Below the pieces are notes generated by a model. It had not been told where the DNA came from and made no database searches. It saw nothing but the letters and a program-made list of their open reading frames with translations. The position numbers were made by a program, and so were the translations under genes. This document shows positions 34,801 through 47,708 of a stretch of DNA of 64,000 nucleotides, one piece after another. The stretch is from Antedon mediterranea (Eukaryota > Echinodermata > Crinoidea > Comatulida > Antedonidae): contig NC_092673.1 of the NCBI RefSeq assembly GCF_964355755.1, forward strand, positions 15,257,001-15,321,000, given 5' to 3'. Position 1 is the first letter of the stretch, and every line of letters starts with the position of its first letter.

Positions 34801-37618
34801 AAAGAAGATCTTGGAGGAATAAGTAAGCAAAATCAAAGAAATTGGATTGATTATACGAACAAAATTCATTATACCGTAGGCCTAATACCTTTTTCCCTAA
34901 ATCAAGATGTGGTGTTAGAAAAAAAGGAAACAATATGACGAAAAAAGAGCACCATTAAGGCCCACAGCAGGTATCTTCACGGAGGAACTTTCTTACTCCG
35001 TAATGTATTATGATGATGGGTAATGAAAGACAACGAACCGTCACTAGATTAAGAATAGTATACTATAGACGTCCTTAACATTTTGAAATGTTAAAGTACA
35101 AAAAAAAAGAACCTTAATTTCATACACATTTTGCAAGTTGAGTGATTATTTACTTATCTTTTATAATATACAATACAATAAGAACATTGTGAACCGCAAG
35201 AAATTGTTTTCTAATATTTAATTAAAGTACAGCATAATCTACTAATATAATATACATAATTTGTATTTAATAACCTTTAAGTGTGCGTGCGGTCTGATAC
35301 TGAATAATTAATAACGGAAGCTTAATACAGATGTTAATTCCCTTTAGAATTTATTTTATTCATAAAATGTTACTAAATCTGTTTATTATATTCATCTTGA
35401 TTAATCGAATGTTTTAAACCCCAAATATACTCCAGTCAATTTTCTTTTAAGAAATGAATATTGAATGAAGATTTTAATTATTTTGAAGCAAGTTGGTCGT
35501 ATTTCTTAATTGATAATTCACGCGAGTCAGTGGCTGGTGAATTTAACAACCGAATTGTAAGGAAATTTCAGTTGTTTTACGAGACATGGACTCCCTGGGT
35601 GATAAGTGTAAAGTAGCCGTCTATTAAATTGTTTATAAGCAAACGATTAAAGAAACGCCTGCAATGATTATCTTAATACTACTTTTAAGATGCAAAGTGT
35701 CGTTGCTTAATTTAAAATTGAAATGCTTATCAATCAATTGATTAACCGTCTAAACGAACTATCGCATCATCATCTTAATCTTGACTAGAACAAAATCACC
35801 CTTCGTTTAGTATTTCACACCAATCATTACAAATGATAGATTATATCGTTTTAGTAGTGTTATTATTATAGAACAAGTGCGGTCAGAAAATAAACGAAAT
35901 CCAGTTAATAACACAAAATTAATTGCAGTAATTGTTCGCACCTACCCGGGGTAATAAAACTCAATATTGAGATGAAGAGTGTTTATAACTTGGTAAATTC
36001 TCTCGTTTTTATTTCTTTTCTATTGGTGCAATTTAATTGAGCTTATCTTCAGAAATCAACGAACAAAATAATTGCAACAAATCAATTAAAACTCAAATTA
36101 GATGAGCTAGATTGCAACATCAATAATATTATTTGTAACTCTCATTTATATTATGTTGTCAGTTAAGGAACGCCTCATGTTTTCACAAAGTTACAAGCAA
36201 CTCGGAAATAGAAATGAACTTTCTCGATTATAATTTATTTGTTTATTATTTATTTTATTTCACTTCATGATGCTTTTATCCAAAATTACAAAATAAACAT
36301 AAAAAAGAAAAAGAAAAGAAAAACAATTAAAAAATGTAACAAGGAACCAGGCCTGGCATGGACACTGCCATCACCGGGCATTCACTTGGTCACTTTAATT
36401 CTGCTAAGCTATATGATGTAATTATTCCTTGAATGTAACATACATTCCAATGTACTATTTATACTTCATAGTCAGTTATAATAATAATAATAATTACCGT
36501 GATTGTTTTTTTTAATGTTGTCAACTGATGGATCCAGAGTGGGTTCATCCCCTCCCCAACGTCACAATTATAATCTTAATTTTTATTATAAAATAATCGA
36601 TAGTTTTAAAAACCTTTTCACACAATGTATTCATTTCTTACCTATTCAATGCATGAAATACATTAATACAACTAAAGAAGTCATTATATTATATTCAGTT
36701 CAATCTACATTTTATCAAGGCCACAACAAAGTAAAAATCCGTCTAAAATTATGTTTGATTATACAAAAGTATGCAAGTAGGGTAGCCTATAATAATTCAC
36801 AGGAATCAACAAGAAGTTGAATTTTATCAGGTTTGTTTGTAAATTGTATTGAATCAGCAATATTTCATGAAAATTTACAAAATCAAAATTAATCTTTCAT
36901 GTGTTTCGTATTTTTAGTTAGAATTATATTTTATAAAAAAAATTAAGTACTCAGTACTTTGTCATTTTATTTATTTTCTTACACAATTTGGGAATTCCAT
37001 TTATTTAACAGCGATAAAGTATTTTTAATCAATAATAAAAAATCAAAACCAATCAATTCAAAGGTAGAATTAAAATGACAACTAGCTGAATGCTAGTTTT
37101 AACTTAGGCTTTTATTAGATTACCACGTACCCCTTAGTATTGAAAAAAAACCCTAGAGCTAAATACATTATATGTATAGGCTGTGCGGTTTGTATAGAAT
37201 TGTATAGTAGTGTTGGAAGTTAAGCCGTCTTAAGTGATTGGCATCGTGTTAAAAAGTGGCAAAAGTAATTAATTCAAGACCCAACTAACAATCCTGTTAG
37301 AAAGCACTGTTGCCTAATGAGTAATTCTATAATCACCAATCATCATCAATTGTCGACCCATTGTAACTCATAATCATTTCTGATTGGTCGCTTTTTAGAT
37401 CTACGTCATTTTGTCTACCAATGACTTTTGGCTTAGAATAAATGGAGTTCTATATCTATGTTACTTTGCTTATGATCTGAAAACACAACACACTATATTC
37501 TAGCGATCCGGGATAATTAGACTACCTATGCAAATTAACTTTTATTTTTGTATTTCATCAATTTGTGAAACTTAATCTTAATCAACGTACTGTACACCTG
37601 ATTGGAACTGTTGGGGTT
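34801..37618. other. emx upstream region, no gene seen
   Basis: AT-rich DNA with homeodomain-type TAAT/ATTA cores, as expected by chance at this composition, and an AATAAT tract near 36480-36495. No mobile elements are recognised. It probably includes emx regulatory sequence. Confidence 0.55.
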
Positions 37619-37628
37619 TATATAAAAG
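37619..37628 (+). promoter_or_regulatory. Probable TATA box of emx
   Basis: TATATAAAAG lies 381 bp upstream of the emx start codon, in a locally less AT-biased stretch, and reads towards the gene. Transcription would be expected to begin about 30 bp downstream, near 37650, giving a 5' UTR of about 350 nt. No other TATA-like site near the gene is as well placed, but the start site is inferred. Confidence 0.45.
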
Positions 37629-37666
37629 AGTGACATCATCGTACAACAAACAGTGACTATTCAACG

Positions 37667-37690
37667 ATGAGTCGGTGTTTATCTCTCTAG
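37667..37690 (+). other. Short upstream ORF in the inferred emx 5' UTR
   Basis: An ATG at 37667 opens a 7-codon reading frame (MSRCLSL) closed by TAG at 37688-37690. It falls just after the inferred transcription start, so it could dampen emx translation if it is in the mRNA. This depends on the TATA assignment. Confidence 0.2.
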
Positions 37691-37999
37691 AGACGAGACG
37701 TACGAACGTTTGACAACTTTATATACCACAACACATGTATTATTTGGATATATACGGTATAGACCAGGCAAACGGTAAAGGAAACGAAATAACCATTTAA
37801 TGCACTTTACGCAACGTTGCAGCGCTCTATCCATGTAAAGAAGGTTCTTTGATCTTATAAAACAGATTAACTATATTCTGTAATTTTAACAATCATATGT
37901 TTAATGAACGGTTTCCGGAAAAGTATTCTTCTAAAGAGTAGATGTGTTTTCTGAAAGAACTATATATTTATTCAAAGTGATTTATAAGAACAAGTCAGA

Positions 38000-40900
38000 A
38001 TGTCTGTAGCAGAAATTTACCAGCCTAAACCGACGTGTTTTAGTATCGAATCACTTGTTTCAAAGGATGTCCCGTCGTCAGCCGAGTTGAATCATGGTGC
38101 ATCGCCATTCGCATCACCAGTAACATCTAGATATAAACCCTGTCCAACCGAGTCACCGTTTTTAAGTACATTACATTCTATGAAAGGGTTATATTCTGAA
38201 CCCACTTATGCAGACTCTCATGGGATAGCGATTCCACAACCCATAGGACTAAGTCATCACCACCACCCAGGCTTAAGCCCTACACAGAGCCCTGCAGCCT
38301 TACATAGTATGTTCCACTCACCTAGGCGAGATCCTTTCAACTTTTACCCGTGGTTCTTTTCAAGGAGTCGCCTGTTAGGACAACGTTTTCCAGGTAAGTC
38401 AACTGTGCTATATCTAAAAAAGTAATACAGCATTATAATTAACAAGCATATTCTTATTTATTTTTGTTAGTCTCGCGCTAATTAAAATAGATCGCGTTAG
38501 TAATATCTTTCGGTATGTGCAAATATAATATTTTATAACAATCTATTTTTTAAACTTTAAATCTTAGTATACTTTTTTTGATATATATAACAGTCATTAC
38601 CCTCATTCTTATCGTAATGTTTAGTCCCCTCTCCCTACCACTAAAAACTTAACATATGTCAGTAATGTAAATCATCTGCTAATTATTGTGGTCCATTTGG
38701 CGTCAAATTGGTCAAAAGTTACAACCAAACCTAAGCAAGGTGCAGTGCACAATATCAAACGTGTGGTTAGACCACTGGATGTGAAGGACGGAGGGCGAGA
38801 TGAGGTGATGGTCATGAATCGATGGAGAATTAACCTGCTGAAGAGAAGGCCTAAAGAGATTTTTTAAAGAATGTTATTGATGATTAGGATGAGGATGAAG
38901 TTAGGCTATGGTGATTATTTGTTTTGCATGAATATTATTAAACAGATAATTTCAAAATGTAATAGCTTTCAACAATTAAAATTAATGATTTAATTATAAT
39001 GTATAATATTTTAAAAATCAAACTCGTCTACAACATGGAGCTTGGTAATTATTTAATGGAACTGGGCCTTTAAAACCACGAACTTGCTGATCTGGTAGGC
39101 GCTGCACTGCTGGCTGCCGTCTGTCCGTGGAGGGCCTAATTCGAATTTCCTCAGTTTCCAGTTGAGGACCAGAATAAACACATTTGTTGTTAACATTTTA
39201 CCGGCATTTTATCATCATTGGCCAAATAATAAAAAAAAAATAAAAATAACCATTGTCGGTAAACTTTATTAGGCCACAAACATTGTAATTATTGTGACAA
39301 TTTTCCTTACAGTGACAATTATCCTTGAATTGTAATACATAATTGATTTCAATTAATGTGAAATGGATACTAATCGTTATATCGATATCCACCCAAACAT
39401 TTCAAACATAAAGCTCTAAGTTATCAATGGTACCTTAATAACAAGGAAAATCGATACACTGATTAAATGAATACAAACTATCTACAAAAATAAATGATTT
39501 AATTGCCTTGAATACCGAAGACCATCAATTGCAAACAGAATCACGAGAAGGCTTCCTAAATGGATAATTTAAGCTATAAAGAGTAAATCAAACAACGGAA
39601 TACACGTTTCTTAAAAGCTGTAAAAGGACTCTAATGAAATGGTTACTACAACCAGGCCGCGACAGATGGCGGTTGTTTTGATCTTCATTAAAGGTGTTAA
39701 TGTTTCCAAGTTTTAAAAGTAATTTTTAGAGTCTTTAAAAGTGTATACACTTAATCGAAACAGTAACATAACATTTTGACGGCAAAAATATATAGTTGAA
39801 TGTTTGGTTTGAATTTACCTACAGATACGCCCTTTAGGCCTATGCCAAGTATGCCTATGCGAAACATTTACGCAGCATAAGGAAGTAGGCCTACTGGACT
39901 CTCAAATTTGCCAATACCTATTTCAATATAGTTACATTAACCTACTGATTAGGCCATAACCGGTTAATAATTATATATTATGAAACTAATTTAACGAAAA
40001 CTAAATGAGCAATTGTGATGCTATTTGATGTTCTTAAGTCTAGAGATCTACACTATCAATATCAAACAACGCCCTCTGTAACCATGGAAACATCCACGAC
40101 GCTCGCATTAGCAGACGATAATTGTTCTTTTAATATGGTTAATTAGTGTACGTAATCTTACAAACGATCTTACAATACAAACTACATAAGAACCACAGAT
40201 ATCTATTCTCTTCACGATGAGAACAAACAATACGCCACTAATCATAGGGCAATCCAATTAAATTGGGTAAAGATCGCGTTAATTAAACACTAATGTGTTG
40301 AAGAAACACAAGGAGGACGACAGTTCAATGGCCAACAGACATAATGTTCATTTGTTGCATCACCAAAAAGAACCAACTTTTTAAGTTCATTTTTCGCATG
40401 AAAATTGTCCATTTAGGCCTACCGGTTAGATCCAGGACAGGGGATTAAAAAAATTAAACTAAGAAGGCCTAAATTTCTCTTAGTTATAGGCGAGCTCTTT
40501 TAGACGACGGGAATGTGTACCGTAAGCCTACCAGAGTACCTTTCCTTTTTTTTTTTTTTAATTTCATTTCAACACATACATAATACAAAATTAAGAGATA
40601 AAGGTAACGTAACTATTAAACAAATAAGAAGAAACACGATAATTCTCTCTCAAAAATAAGGGAGTAATGAATTAAAAGAAAAAAATAATAATAATGTATC
40701 GCAAAAATACACTTTATAAAAATCATTTTGTAAATAATAATATGGTTGCCTTGTATTTTTGGTAAATGTGCATTAAGTGATTATAATTAAGTAATTGTTC
40801 TTTGATTTTGCAACTAAAAATGTACCACTTTGTAATTAAAATTAGAATGTTTGCATCACTGTGTGTTTTTCCAAAACCAAAACATATACTTTCTTTGGTG

Positions 40901-43900
40901 ATAATTAAGTTATTGTTGATATTTCGATACATATATTGTTGAGTACGGTACCTTTCCTTTTATTTATTTATGCTTGGTCCACTCTTGAAAATATAGATAT
41001 TTGATTCATATACTTTTCTATTTATTTTCCTGGTGGAACAGCCTTAAAGACTTCTAAGCTTATTTAAATTTCTCCAACATAAATGCATTCTACTTTTTTT
41101 AAATTTTTGTCATTACATTATAATTTATCTTATGAAAATAAATTGAATTCTCTACGTAAGGTGGTGGTAAACCAAACCAACAACATATGATTACTTTTGT
41201 CCGAATTATTATTTAAAAGTTGTAAAATTCTTAACTTTTACTATAATGATACCTTTAGGCTGATTCGTTGTGTGGCCTAATGAATATTGAATGAGGTGTT
41301 TTGGTATTGGTAGTACACGCGTCGGCATTGAATCGCATCAAAAGAACATGCTATTAAATGTAAACAAACCTTCACAACAACTAACTGCCTCTAGGATACA
41401 TTTTTCAAACGTAACCATACGATATTTAATCTAATTCTAAATCATCAATTCGGTAATAATTCTAATTGGTCGTAAATTATTAAAGTTACACTTTGTGTGT
41501 AGCCAACCACTCAATTCAATGTAAAAGATGTATGATTGTATTAATTAACTACAAAAAATAGGCCTAAACGCTCACTTTTTGCGAAATGTCTAATTGATTC
41601 TCCTTGAACTTAAGGGCGAGTATCATTATCATATTATCCCTTCCTATATACAATATATTATAAATACTATAAGCATATTTCAAAATGAAAACCAGAACAA
41701 AGTATTATACTTTAGGCCTAACATAATAATTGTTCTGTCGGGGTAACAGGCGAACCTGATAGAAATATTGTATTTACTTTCAGAAGATATTTTCAGAATG
41801 GTGTACATACTCATGAAATACAAGCGAAAGAAATAAAAAATAGGGCCTACAAACTTTCGATTTATATATGCCTATATTGAAATCTGAAAACACAATTTTG
41901 CTAATGAGGTTCTCATTTTACCTGAAGAAAAAAACAAGTTAGGCCTAAGAACAAGAGGAAAGTTTATTTAGAGCATTAACCTGATACGAATAAAACACAA
42001 AATGAGAACTCGGTTTCGTTTGTCTCCTATTCATAATACTGATTTATGATTCCAGTGGGAGATAGAAGTCTACTGTTTCTTTCGTTCCTTCCTTCCTCGA
42101 CAATTAGTTAAATAAAGTGATTTGTTAGGCATATCGGTTACTTAATAAATGTTTCATTCGTCTTAATAACTTTAGTACTTGCATATTAAGTGCACAAATA
42201 TCTCTCGCCAATAAATAACGAACGAGTTATTTTAGTTCATTTTACAAATAGACCAGTTAGGCACATTTAAATGATATGAGTATAGACCTAATGTGAGTAA
42301 CTATAGGCCTACTTTGTGTATTATATGCATAGCAAATTGGGTATTTATTTATGTGTTACCTGAATTATACGATTTTAGTTCATGGTACCATTAGTACTTA
42401 TTTACAGAGCGATTATTATCCAGTTTGAATATAAGGAATGGCAATGATTTAGACGGTTGATAAATATGATTATGATACCGCATAGTATATAATTGTCATA
42501 TATTTTGATAATAATTATCATAATTATTATGATATGGGTAATAGTTTGATAAACCAGTACAGGGAAATAAAAAATGGCCAAATTATATGATAATAAATGT
42601 TAAATTAAAATGGAATAAAATACACACAATACGGTACTAGGTCCTGTATGATTTACACCTGGTAATATTTTAGACGCAGACTGCAACTAAATACCTCGAT
42701 CAGATTTAATTTAGTGAAACATATTTATAAATTATATCCGATTCTCTAGTTAGAGTATGTCATATTTCAGAAAGGCTTGTAAAACAGACATACAAGTTTC
42801 ATAAAAACAACTTGAACTTGTCATTGTTACAGAATTATGATGACTGTTAAACATCAAAATATCAACATAGTTTTAAATGTCAAAATTAGACGAGGAAAAC
42901 AAATTGCAAGAATATTTTACGGCTCTTTAGGGGATATGATATAATACAGGAAAGAAATCAAAAACTCTTGTGAACACTATTAAAATGTCACCTCTAAACA
43001 ATTGACAATCCATTTATTGCCAATTTTTTGCAAAATTTATTTTACAAGGTAATTCTAAAAGTTTGTTTCCATACTTTATCTTAAATGAATAATATTTATG
43101 GTCATATCTGTCATCAGACATTAAGGTTAATATTTTAATCATAACTATTTAGTTTCTATACCATGAACATGCCTCTGTACTTTTTTTTATTAAAACTATC
43201 AAAACTTTAAAAAAACACCTTTCATTATTATTATAACACAAAATGTCTTGATTCGAACTTACAACATACATAGGCCTAATACTAACCTGACATGACATCA
43301 ATTTACCACATTTTCATACTTGCAATTATAACAAATATAATTTTTTAATTAATGGATTTTTAAAATATTTTTTTAGGAGTAGAATTACCGAATGCTGGAT
43401 TTGGATTTCTTCAGCATCCATTTAGAAAACCAAAACGGATAAGAACCGCTTTCTCACCATCACAACTTCTACGACTAGAACAAGCATTTGAAAAGAACCA
43501 CTATGTTGTAGGGGCGGAGAGAAAACAGCTAGCGGCCAACTTAAACCTTACAGAAACGCAGGTAAGATACCAGTAAACAAATACATTATATAATGCTCTT
43601 TACTATTTTAATTAACAGTACGATACAAAAAAAAACATGTGATAAAAATATTTATCACATGCTAAATTTCTGATTGATCGAATATCGCTATTTTTATTTT
43701 CTACTTATAGGGCATTTTTTTTAAAATTATTTCTTTATTCTGACATAAAATCATAGGATAAAAACACAATAAAGTACTGAGACGGCAAACTTTGTTGTTC
43801 TAAACAAATATTACAGAATAAACAAGAAAACCACACTTTATTAAATATAATAAACATACATATAGCAAATTAAATTTCTCTCAATCTAAGAATTTGACGA

Positions 43901-46900
43901 AAGTAGCCTTTAGGTCTCTGTTTAAATAAATAATAAGTGAATATTATAATAAAATACGTAAAACTAAAGACATAGCATTTCCTAGACCTACATTATAGCA
44001 AATTTCAAATCAATACCCACGCATTAAATAACTCAAACATTCGAAAAAGCAAGTATACAAATTAGTTTGAATTAAAGCTAAATTAGGCTTTAAAATCGTC
44101 TAATTGTTGTCTCAGACGTGGGCTAATTTATTGGCTATACGCTATCGTACAATTGTATAACGTTCACTGTTATTAGTAAGAAGTAAAATGTACATTTCTA
44201 GAATTCTCGATCTAAACAAGTCGTAAACGAGTGGTTTAAGAACCTTAATTAGTACAATTAGTAATCAGTAACTATGTGAAATTGAGTCTTGTTAGGTATC
44301 ATTAAACTAATTGATTGATATCAATCTGTATGTTGGCATTGTTACCAATAAACATCCTAGTCTATTTAATGGCCATCATCATCATCTGAATCATTCTTGA
44401 TTTCATGACTTCATGGAGAACACATTAGTTTAAAGAGGAACTCCAAGATTAAATTTTTTAAATAAAAAGCAACATTCATAATAATATAATATGTAATTTT
44501 TAATATCGTTAGTGTACAAACGATATGAATAATCACACCCAAACGGAATAATATTTCTTATAGGCGTGACGAGAACAAAAATATATAAAAGAAAATTAAC
44601 CATTTTTGGCCTACTTGTAAATAAAACAAGAATCTTTGGTAACAGTAATATTTTTTTTAATTATTTAAAAAATATATTTACACAAATAATTAACATCACT
44701 ATCAACTTCATTAATTGTTCGTATTTGTTTTGTAAAATATTAAAATAAATGTTTTTAAATGGAAATTAGCATTATCCACTAAATTACCATGAATGTTTTG
44801 AAGTTTTGGATTGCGTTTTAGGGCATTAGGTCTATAGAGATGTCAGTGCTTATTATTACAGGTGGGCTGCCTAAGTAAATTGTTTGCTGATCAGCAAAGA
44901 ACTGGGTTTAAATCTGTTCATAATTTTTAATCATTAGCATTAGGACAATTGTACAGAGAATAATAGACATGAAATGGACAATACCACCAATCCGAGTTAT
45001 TTCAGCCAATTAAAATCATAAGCGCCTTGTTGTGGCTGGGGATACAAATAACAAGCTTCTAAAAGGTGTGACAAGATCAAGTTAAATAATTGATAGCATT
45101 TGTCTTCGTTAATTATCTTCTTTTCATTATCATTTGGCTTTTTCTTTAGATTAATCTTTTGAACTTTAAGCAAATTGTGTTTAAGCGTAGAAAGTCGGCT
45201 TCTCGTGTTTTAGTTTGGACTGCTGAGGTGGGCTGAGGGGTATCTGCGTTTGTATTGCGCCTAATCCTATAAATCGGGTCCTCGACGGTCTTTTGACTGA
45301 GGGGACCTGAGGGAATACTTAGCTACACCTTAGCTAAATGTCTAATGTAAGGGTTTGTTTTATCCATACAGGCATCTATGTTTTGTTGTTCTGGGCTGAT
45401 AGGAACCTTAATTTAAAGCTTTTTACTTACATCCTTAACATTCAAACGCTTCGACACAATAGCAACACTTTTTTGGTCGATACCAAGTTAGTTCTATGAA
45501 AAAAAGAAAGAATCTTGATTGCAGGACGAGCACAGTTTGAAAGCTCTGTTATGTAGAAATAAATAATATGTTACTAGGCTATTTACTAGTAAACCGATTA
45601 GCCTACTCAAGCAGCCGACTAGTAAATTTCAAAATTAACTTAATTTTAACAGCCAGGTGAAACAAAATTATACTGTGTGGGAAAATGCAGAAATGAACAA
45701 TAACCGTAACAAATAGTATTGTCCAAAACGATAGCATTTAAGCTTTGTACGTTAACTACGGCATGAATTACACTTCGTGTTGCTAATTAGGGAAAAATAG
45801 ACAAATTAAATTTAGCGAAATGTAGCGTTTAATGTGCGGTCTTGAGCTAGGATAAAGAGTTTACCTATAGTGGTATTATGTACAGTCGGCTGCGGGTCTA
45901 AACTACCATGAAGGCGAGTTGGGTTTGCTTGGTTGGTTTATAGTGATATTTAGCTACGCTTATTGGCATTACAAGAACTGTGCTTTTAACTAAAATAAAG
46001 AAAATGACTCTGCATTAGTGTTGTATTGACAGCCACACATTATTTTCAGTAAATTTAACAAGTTTAATGAAACAGTTTTTAATCATCCATGGGGAACGGA
46101 TTATCCTGAAACTTTTTGATTTTCTGCTCGTATTACTGATATCATATGAAAGTTAAAGAGCACGAATAAATATGCTAATATTTGAAAATGTGTTGAATAG
46201 AGCAAAGTACAGTCACGTTGTAGTAGGCTAACTATAGACTGTTTAACCAGAGGCATGGCTTATTTTTCTTCCTTATAATATAAGTTCTATAAAAATCCGA
46301 TTAGGGAACATTTTGTTGTGTGGAATAAAAGTTAATTGTAACCCTTATTTTGACGTTTATGTCCTTGGCTAAACCGCAAAGCGGACTAAATAGTTTTTGT
46401 GAAAGACAACAAATGAAAAGAATACTAGTTTTGTTAATAGTTAACTTCATTACTGATTTTTATTCGCTTGTAAATTTACCGACAACAGGGTTTTAATTTT
46501 ATTTTGATGATTATCGTTTTTTCAAGAATAAAAGATGTAAACAATACAAGCCTTCTGGCCGTAGATTATTATAACATTTGTATAGAAAGGCATGAGTGAT
46601 CGTCTGTCTTGTTATTTCTTTCTACGCGAGCCCATTTCTATGAATAAAAAGTTCTTTGATTGAATTGTTGGATAATTTGAACGATTTTATCACAAGAAGA
46701 TCAAAACAGTAATCAAGATAAGAAAAAATATACTAAATTGCGAGTAATTATCAACACCTTTGATATCAATACTGAAATTAAAACGTGACAATTTTGAACC
46801 ACAAAAATGTCTGCATTTGTTTTCATAACGAAAATGATATGTTTTTCTAGCGTGTTATGGATGTATTTTGATTCTATGAACAATACACTACATACACTGG

Positions 46901-47409
46901 GCTATACATTTTGTGTTTAAACAATTTGAATAATATAAGGAATAACTATAACAATATTAATATTTTTAAAATAAAATTAATTATTAATTCAACTATATTA
47001 TAATTTTTTTATTTGTTTTTAACTATTTAATTATTCATTTATATGGTAAAAAAATCAATTTCATAGAAATAAAATATTTATTGTCATTGAAAATGTCATT
47101 TTCGAATTAAAAAAACAAACATCGTTAATTAAAAAATCGTATCTTATTAAAAAAAGAACAATTGGGTTTTTGTAAAATATGCTATTTTTTTTTATTTAGG
47201 TAAAGGTTTGGTTCCAAAATCGAAGAACAAAATACAAACGAATTCGAGCTGAAGAAGAAGGAGAACAAGACATGAAGAAAAAAGGGTCTCACCACGTGAG
47301 TCGATGGAGGTTAGAAACACAACAAGATGAAATGGAAGGGGATGAAGAGGAGGAAGAGGAGCTGGAGGAAGAGGAAGAAAATGAACACAGAGAATATAAC
47401 ATGAAATGA
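38000..47409 (+). CDS. emx: Emx / empty spiracles homeobox transcription factor, complete, three exons, 262 aa
   Basis: Coding exons are 38000-38393, 43377-43561 and 47200-47409, with borders CCAG/gtaagt, ttttag/GAGT, ACGCAG/gtaaga and atttag/GTAAAG, totalling 263 codons. The start is fixed by an in-frame TAA 15 nt upstream. Near the N-terminus [11 protein letters not shown] is an eh1-type Groucho-binding repressor motif. [10 protein letters not shown] (about 112-121) matches the YPW hexapeptide-like region of EMX proteins. The homeodomain spans residues 150-209 ([20 protein letters not shown]...), with R5 at 154, Q50 at 199 and N51 at 200. An intron splits it between positions 44 and 45, as in vertebrate EMX genes. 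After it comes the Emx-specific [17 protein letters not shown], then a long Glu-rich tail ending NMK. Length is close to vertebrate EMX1/2 (about 250-290). Emx proteins are nuclear DNA-binding regulators of anterior neural and head patterning. Introns of 5.0 and 3.6 kb may hold enhancers. Confidence 0.98.
38394..43376 (+). other. emx intron 1
   Basis: This is a 4983-bp GT-AG intron between the repressor/hexapeptide exon and the first homeodomain exon. No ORF, tRNA or clear mobile element is visible in it. It holds several TAGGCCTA palindromes, AT-rich stretches and a poly-T tract near 40547-40560. Enhancers are likely in such an intron but none can be identified by eye. Confidence 0.85.
43562..47199 (+). 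other. emx intron 2, splitting the homeobox
   Basis: This is a 3638-bp GT-AG intron located between homeodomain residues 44 and 45 in phase 0. No genes or recognisable mobile elements are seen; the sequence is AT-rich with a few moderately GC-richer patches, for example around 45200-45320. Confidence 0.85.
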
Positions 47410-47702
47410 ACAAATATATTAAAGACGTTTTGGAAACAAAATATTGCATGTGACGTAACAATAACGTATATGAACGCTTATCGACGATACTTTTGTACGC
47501 GACAATAAGTTGCAACAATGGTCGAAACTGTTGCGACAACGCGGATTTTCTGTTGTATAGTGCTGCTATGAGAGTCGAGCGGAAGTGAATAGGCCTACAA
47601 CAATACTATATACCACAGCTTTGCATGTTGCCAGTGCTTGCTAAAAGGACGTTTACATTAACGCCTCAGTTTACAACAATTTTTACCGATACGCTTAAAA
47701 AT

Positions 47703-47708
47703 AATAAA
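47703..47708 (+). promoter_or_regulatory. Candidate polyadenylation signal AATAAA for emx
   Basis: This is an AATAAA about 295 bp after the emx stop codon. It is a plausible 3' end signal, but longer 3' UTRs are possible and the surrounding DNA is AT-rich. Confidence 0.3.

Noticed and set aside
36503-36820. 105-codon ORF upstream of emx
   Set aside because: No recognisable domain, and its length is compatible with chance in intergenic DNA.
47192-47539. 115-codon minus-strand ORF
   Set aside because: It is the antisense shadow of the last emx exon, whose acidic + strand product is supported by splice sites and homology.
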